Source: Homalodisca vitripennis (Eukaryota; Arthropoda; Insecta; Hemiptera; Cicadellidae). Taken from it: DNA of 64,000 nt. The translations under genes were made by a program, and so were the position numbers. The DNA lies in the NCBI RefSeq assembly GCF_021130785.1, contig NC_060208.1, positions 170,184,501 to 170,248,500 on the forward strand, read 5' to 3'. Of this stretch, positions 58,661 through 64,000 are shown piece after piece; within the stretch, counting starts at the first letter, position 1, and every line of letters begins with the position of its first letter. The notes beneath the pieces were generated by a model, which did no database searches, was not told the DNA's origin, and worked only from the letters and a program-made list of their open reading frames with translations.

Positions 58661-59129
58661 ATCATAACTGTTTCCTTGTTTTGCTTTAACATTTATAAGT
58701 CCTACTTACACACATCACTGTAGCTAAGCAGACAGTTATTTTGGACTGTGAAACATAAACCACTATGCAAAGTTCGTTAGAATTTAGTCATATAATAAAA
58801 CTAAGTACGTTAAAACATTATTTTGTATGTACGTATGAGTAAACGTAATCCCATATTATTAAATAGTAAATCGAGGTATGTCGGTTCTTTTAAAATTACA
58901 AGTAATTTTGTTATATTGATAATTATATGCAGGAACTGCGCAAAACTGTTTAAACTACAGGTCTTGAGTTAGTCAAGTCAATAGTCAAATGTTCATTACA
59001 GCGACAGTAAATTGTATAGGAAACGTCATGTTACAATAATTTAAACTAAATTTGGACATCCATATCACAATTTTCTCACACAGACATACATGTTGTTCAG
59101 TTCCATTCATTCATCACCAATGAGGATTA
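58661..59129. other. No feature seen
   Basis: AT-rich; may include the 3' untranslated tail of the LINE. Confidence 0.35.
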
Positions 59130-60515
59130 TTCCAATTATTGCATGGTCTCCTAGTTTATTGCCAAAAACTCTTCCATATTATAAATGACAAAGGTCTGCA
59201 TTAGCACAAACACCCCACCACACTAGTCCGTAAGTGAGGTGTGGATAAATAAATCCATAATAAGTCATCTTCAGAACCTGAGTAAAGTAGTATTTGGTTA
59301 AGGACCTCAAAACATGAATGCCTGAGGCTAATTTTGAGCAGACTTAGTTTATGTGAATGCTCCACGACAAGGTTCGATCTAAGTGAATTTATAGAAAATT
59401 TCACGTAGTATATGGTAATGTCTACCATTATGGTTGGACCACATTCAAAGTCTACCGAGTGCAAATAAAATTTCAGAACATTGGAGTTTGAAGAATTTAT
59501 CTTCAGATTAAGGCTGTGGGAATTTTGGACGCCAATAAAGGCTTTTCTTTCAAAAACTGAAATTGAAATATCGTTGAAGCAAAGAGTTGTATCATCTGCG
59601 TATCGTACTATTTCACTGCGCGATAGCGATGATTATGTCACTGATATAAAGCAGGAAGAGATTGGCACTGAGAATAGATTCTTGAAGGACTCCATAGCTC
59701 ATATTCATGGAATTTGTAATGTGATTTGATATTTGGATGATTTGAGTTCTTAAAAGGAACTAAGCCACAAGAGAGGCACACGTCGAATGCCATGGGATTC
59801 TAATTTTTCAAGCAGAGTGGCGTGGTCAACACAGTCAAAAACTTTGTATAGGTCGAACACGCCTGCGGTGCGATTTCGACCTCCTAAGCCCTCCACAATC
59901 ATGCCCACAAGACTTAAGATTGCGTCAAATCTAAACTGGTCATTAGAGCTCTGTTTGTTTATAAATTGACTCATTTGTGTTAAAAATAGTTTTTTTTTTT
60001 ATTTTGCTTAAAAATGGAGACAAGCCTGTAGTTATTTATCAGTGTGAGATCATCTTTTTTTAATCTGAAATACTTTTGCAACCTTGAAGAGTGAAGGGAA
60101 ACTCCAGTACGAAAGGATAAATTTACAAGAGAGGTTAGAGGTCTCACAATATGCATAGAGCATTTCTTTATAAGGCACATCAACAATAAATTTATATAGT
60201 TTGACTTTTTGAATGAATTTTGAATTGGAGATGTTTTAGGATTCTATGAAGTACTTTCTCGGTGACGGAAGCCAGAACTAATGAGGCAATTCGACAATGC
60301 TTCGCGTAGAGTTTCCTTTATGGTCAAGGGCCTAGGTCACAAGCAACAGTTGCAAAAACACTACTGAACTCATCTGCAACCTCGGTTCCATTATTCACAA
60401 GTCGGTCTCCAGTTTTAATTTAAATACTGTTACGATTAGTAGTTTTATTTTTACTGATGTCCTAAGTTGTTTCTAAAATATTACGAGATAAAAATTGCTT
60501 CACATACATTGAAAC
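59130..60515 (-). mobile_element. LINE fragment with reverse transcriptase (Jockey/CR1-like), minus strand
   Basis: Non-LTR retrotransposon ORF2, read right to left. Order of motifs: LVNNGTEVADEF (about 60400-60365), LTSLVNLSFRTGV with LINNYR (60150-60010), DAILSLVGMIVEGL followed by the palm box A FDCVDH (near 59840), a GVLQESIL box B, the catalytic box C YADD at 59602-59591, and the post-palm part to MEEFLAIN near 59165. At least six frame changes or stops break it, so it is a dead 5'-truncated copy. No 3' tail or target duplication identified. Open frames on the opposite strand (59481-59729) are shadows. Confidence 0.85.
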
Positions 60516-60648
60516 AAATATTGCTTAATTTAAACACTTATTTTTTAATTTCTCAGAGAAACGTAGATAATTTTTATAGGGGAATAGAGATAAAAATAGA
60601 AATGTGAGGTATAATTTCCTTAAGATCCTTAATTTTACTTCTCCCTCC

Positions 60649-60652
<4 letters not shown>

Positions 60653-60722
<70 letters not shown>
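60653..60722. repeat. (TC)n(TA)n compound microsatellite
   Basis: TC run about 60653-60683, TA run 60684-60722. Confidence 0.95.
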
Positions 60723-60724
<2 letters not shown>

Positions 60725-62272
60725 TGATATATCGACTCCTAGAATATGAAATATACAAAAGTACGATTACTGACTGTTTTGACTACATTTTTACCATTTG
60801 AAAAGATCTTTTAACGTGTATAAGTTTTTATTTTTGGTTTCCTATGGTGAGTATCATTAACAACTATGTAATTTTAAGCTGAACTAAAGTAGTACTTTTG
60901 GAAATTCCTAGGGCTTAATTAACAACAGACGTTAAATTCATTACATTTAAAACACATTAAGCAATACTTTTTTTAGCACTTTCGATAGCATCACTTTTCT
61001 GAGGTGTCTGACAAAGATAGTCTTGCTATCTAAATGCCTCACACAAAAATAAAAGTTCAACATAACAACAGACGGATGAGCAAATATATGATTTAATTAT
61101 TTTTAGTTTGAAATGTATAATAATTCATTAAAACAGAGGCAGATAAAATAAAATAAAATATTATTGAAGACTAATTAAAAATGAGAGCCGAACACAGCTC
61201 AGTCTCATATTAGACATTACCAAAACAATAATTGATTATCTTAATTAACTTGCGGCCTCTGTGGATCGAGCTTAACCTATACTTGTAAACCCACATCAAA
61301 CCACCCCTCTCCTCTACCATAGTTATCCTTGTGATTGATGAATTTTGTTAAACTCTTTTTTAATATGTTTAATTTATGTAGAATTTTAAATTTAACCATG
61401 ATATATTTTAATTACCACTTTTATTATTTCGAAATTTATCCTTGTATTACAAATTATTATATACTTCATATTTATTTTAAATAACCTTTGTATACGCAAG
61501 TATAATTTTTAATCACAAACGAAGTGTGCACATTTTAAACTAGGAATGCTAGCTGCAATTCCTCAATAATTAGGAAAGTTTGCTCTCCTTAATCAAAGCC
61601 AATTGTGAAATGAATTCCAGGTAGTAGAACAATAGCAGCTTCAACCCTTATAGCGGGATGACGTAATTGCTTTAATGCGAGCCCACCATTACCCACTGTA
61701 ACGCCAAGTGTTGTTCTGCTACCTCCATGTTTAAGGCACTTCGTAACTCTGTTCTGTTACTTTGGTTGTATTTGACTTATATGTTTTTATACAGGAATGT
61801 TTCAATTTCGTTTCTAAAAGGAAACATTACTTATTTTAATAAATAGTTTGTAATTAAATTGAAACATGCATTATCGTTGTATTATGTTGGTCTAGCTGCG
61901 TAGTTGAAAATATATTATCCAGGCTGTATATTGCCTGAAAATATTCCAAGAAAGATCATTCTATTTCTATTGATTTGTTGATTGATTTATTCTCTCTTTA
62001 TCTGAGTTATAAATCTTACTCTCTTTGTCAAATTTGTATCTCTTAGTCCTTTTTAACGTTGTAACTTCTCCTCTCTTTTGAAGTTTTATATTTCTCATTC
62101 TTTGCCATATTTGTACCTCTTACTGTTTTTTTCAACATTGAACATTATTGTCTATTTTTCAAAATTGCAACAGTTACTCCCTTTGCTATCGTTGTACCTA
62201 AGTTGTACCTTTTTTTACTATTCTAAGTTGTATTTTTGCATAATTAACCACGCTGTACTTGGTCACTTTACC
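60723..62272. other. No gene; right part is degenerate minisatellite-like
   Basis: From about 62040 the sequence shows irregular recurrences of GTTGTAC, TTGTACCT and CAACATTG at 20-30 bp intervals, apparently decayed relatives of the minisatellite that follows. Confidence 0.45.
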
Positions 62273-63154
62273 CACGTTGTACATTCATTCATGTTTTTTA
62301 ACATTAAAACAGATACTGTCTATGTCAACGTTGTACGTTATACTGAATGGTTATACATTCTTCAATGTTTGTCAACATTGCAACTGGTACTGTCTATGCC
62401 AACGTTGTACGTTATACTGAATGGTTATACATTCTTCAATGTTTGTCATCATTGCAACTGGTACTGTCTATGTCAACGTTGTACGTTATACTGAATGGTC
62501 ATACATTCTTCAATGTTTGTCATCATTGCAACTGGTACTGTCTATGTCAACGTTGTACGTTATACTGAATGGTTATACATTCTTCAATGTTTGTCAACGT
62601 TGCAACTGGTACTGTCTATGGCAACGTTGTACGTTATACTGAATGGTTATACATTCTTCAATGTTTGTCAACGTTGCAACTGGTACTGTCTATGTCAACG
62701 TTGTACGTTATACTGAATGGTTATACATTCTTCAATGTTTGTCAACGTTGCAACTGGTACTGTCTATGGCAACGTTGTACGTTATACTGAATGGTTATAC
62801 ATTCTTCAATGTTTGTCATCATTGCAACTGGTACTGTCTATGTCAACGTTGTACGTTATACTGAATGGTTATACATTCTTCAATGTTTGTCAACATTGCA
62901 ACTGGTACTGTCTATGTCAACGTTGTACGTTATACTGAATGGTTATACATTCTTCAATGTTTGTCATCATTGCAACTGGTACTGTCTATGTCAACGTTGT
63001 ACGTTATACTGAATGGTTATACATTCTTCAATGTTTGTCAACATTGCAACTGGTACTGTCTATGTCAACGTTGTACGTTATACTGAATGGTTATACATTC
63101 TTCAATGTTTGTCAACATTGCAACTGGTACTGTCTATGTCAACGCTGCACCTAA
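62273..63154. repeat. 74-bp minisatellite, about 12 copies
   Basis: Units begin ATGGTTATACATTC at 62347, 62421, 62495, 62569, 62643, 62717, 62791, 62865, 62939, 63013 and 63087, strictly every 74 bp, with a diverged copy before the first. Variants are few: TGTCAACATTG, TGTCAACGTTG or TGTCATCATTG, and TATGTCAACG or TATGGCAACG. The unit itself looks like an old trimer of ~25 bp (three CAAYRTTG/CAATGTTTG-like cores). Overlapping 73-codon frames arise only because 74 is not a multiple of 3. Confidence 0.97.
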
Positions 63155-64000
63155 TATTCTATTTGGCTAAGGCTTTCTTCACCTTAAACCTTTTTTCGCT
63201 ATTTTCCATCACGCTGTATTATTGCGTCTTTAATCACATTGTAGGTACGCTCTTGTAGCCTCGTTGTTCCTCTTCTTTATTTGTATTTCAGATTAATTTC
63301 GCGTTACTTGTGTTATTAATCTTGAACTATGAACAGTGTTTACATAAGGTAGAAATTACAAAGGAAATATCTTGAAAATATATTTCTAAAAAACAAAACA
63401 AACCATATAAGAATCTTTAAACTTGAATTTATTTAAAGATATAGTAGAATGTTTCCATAATTCTTGTTTAGAATGGCTTTTTATGATTAATTCTGTAATA
63501 CTTATTGAATATATCGTTGTTTTTTGTCCTGGCCATGTTCTTGGATCTACCCATTGTCAAATACTACACTACAAATTTCTTCTGCACTGTTTGAGTTTTA
63601 TTCCATTATTGATATAGTCCTTGACTATTAATTTTTTATTGAAATATATTTTGATATTATCAGAAAATTAATAAGAAAGCAATTGTTATTCTTATTATGA
63701 CGGTCCTGAGTTTAGCTTTTGTTCTTTGAAGCTACCGTTATATGACAGATTATACTCTTGATGGAGCATTACATATGTCATTCACTGCTACAGTAATGGT
63801 ATGTACATATCTTTTATAATCTTCGCACTTAATTATACAGGTTTTATGACCCAACATTAACCTATATTTAGTTTCGTTCAACTTAATTTTGCGTATATGG
63901 TGTTTTTTTTGTTAAAAAATTGAACTAAATGAAGTTATACCAACCTAATTTACCCCAGCTACCTGTCTTATTAAACTTAAATGAGCATAAAATGTGCAAT
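63155..64000. other. No feature seen
   Basis: AT-rich right edge; a 64-codon frame at 63423-63617 has no supporting evidence. Confidence 0.4.

Noticed and set aside
62078..63258. Series of overlapping 73-codon frames, each starting at ATGGTTATACATTC
   Set aside because: The 74-bp unit is not a multiple of three, so each frame runs through three units to the same TGA; all three frames are equally open.

Overview
This is an AT-rich eukaryotic intergenic or intronic window, most likely from an arthropod and probably an insect; a hemipteran is possible, but that is a guess from the mix of elements. No intact host gene was recognised. Nearly everything that can be identified is a mobile element, an endogenous virus-derived block, or satellite DNA. 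Many reading frames break by one base, often in homopolymers, so either old decay or uncorrected assembly indels must be kept in mind throughout.

Layout. (1) 0.7-4.4 kb: a compact block of seven virus-like genes: a coiled-coil protein, a tiny Cys4 zinc ribbon, a protein built of ~23-residue repeats, a 26-residue membrane peptide, a double-jelly-roll capsid protein, a small gene on the minus strand, and a Cys-containing gene. Four starts on the plus strand share the string TTAATAAAT next to the ATG. No polymerase, integrase or ATPase is inside the window. (2) 8.1-8.7 kb: the 3' end of a LINE. (3) 9.06-16.39 kb: a Ty3/gypsy-type endogenous retroelement with gag, protease, RT/RNase H/integrase and an env-like gene; pol is open for 968 codons, the other genes carry stops and frameshifts. 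(4) 18.4-19.27 kb: an alternating 35-bp tandem repeat and a probable LTR of another element. (5) 21.1-22.2 kb: a TTAA-flanked element with inverted ends. (6) 22.95-34.18 kb: a large hierarchical tandem array of ~1.76-kb units, each ending in GC hairpins, with G-rich and ~190-bp submodules. (7) 34.18-34.28 kb: an exact 16-bp C15A repeat. (8) 34.33-35.57 kb: a Merlin (ISXO2-like) DNA transposon with 42-bp inverted ends and a decayed transposase. (9) 35.7-44.2 kb and 55.4-58.7 kb: two loci sharing blocks of an unclassified long repeat; the first also contains a 440-bp inverted repeat pair and a palindrome made of two tRNA-like sequences. (10) 59.1-60.5 kb: a LINE RT fragment on the minus strand. 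(11) 62.3-63.15 kb: a 74-bp minisatellite.

The remaining sequence (notably 44.2-53.7 kb, 60.7-62.3 kb and 63.2-64 kb) shows no gene. The best candidate for an undescribed system is the virus-like block at the left edge, which probably continues outside the window; second is the hairpin-bounded tandem array.
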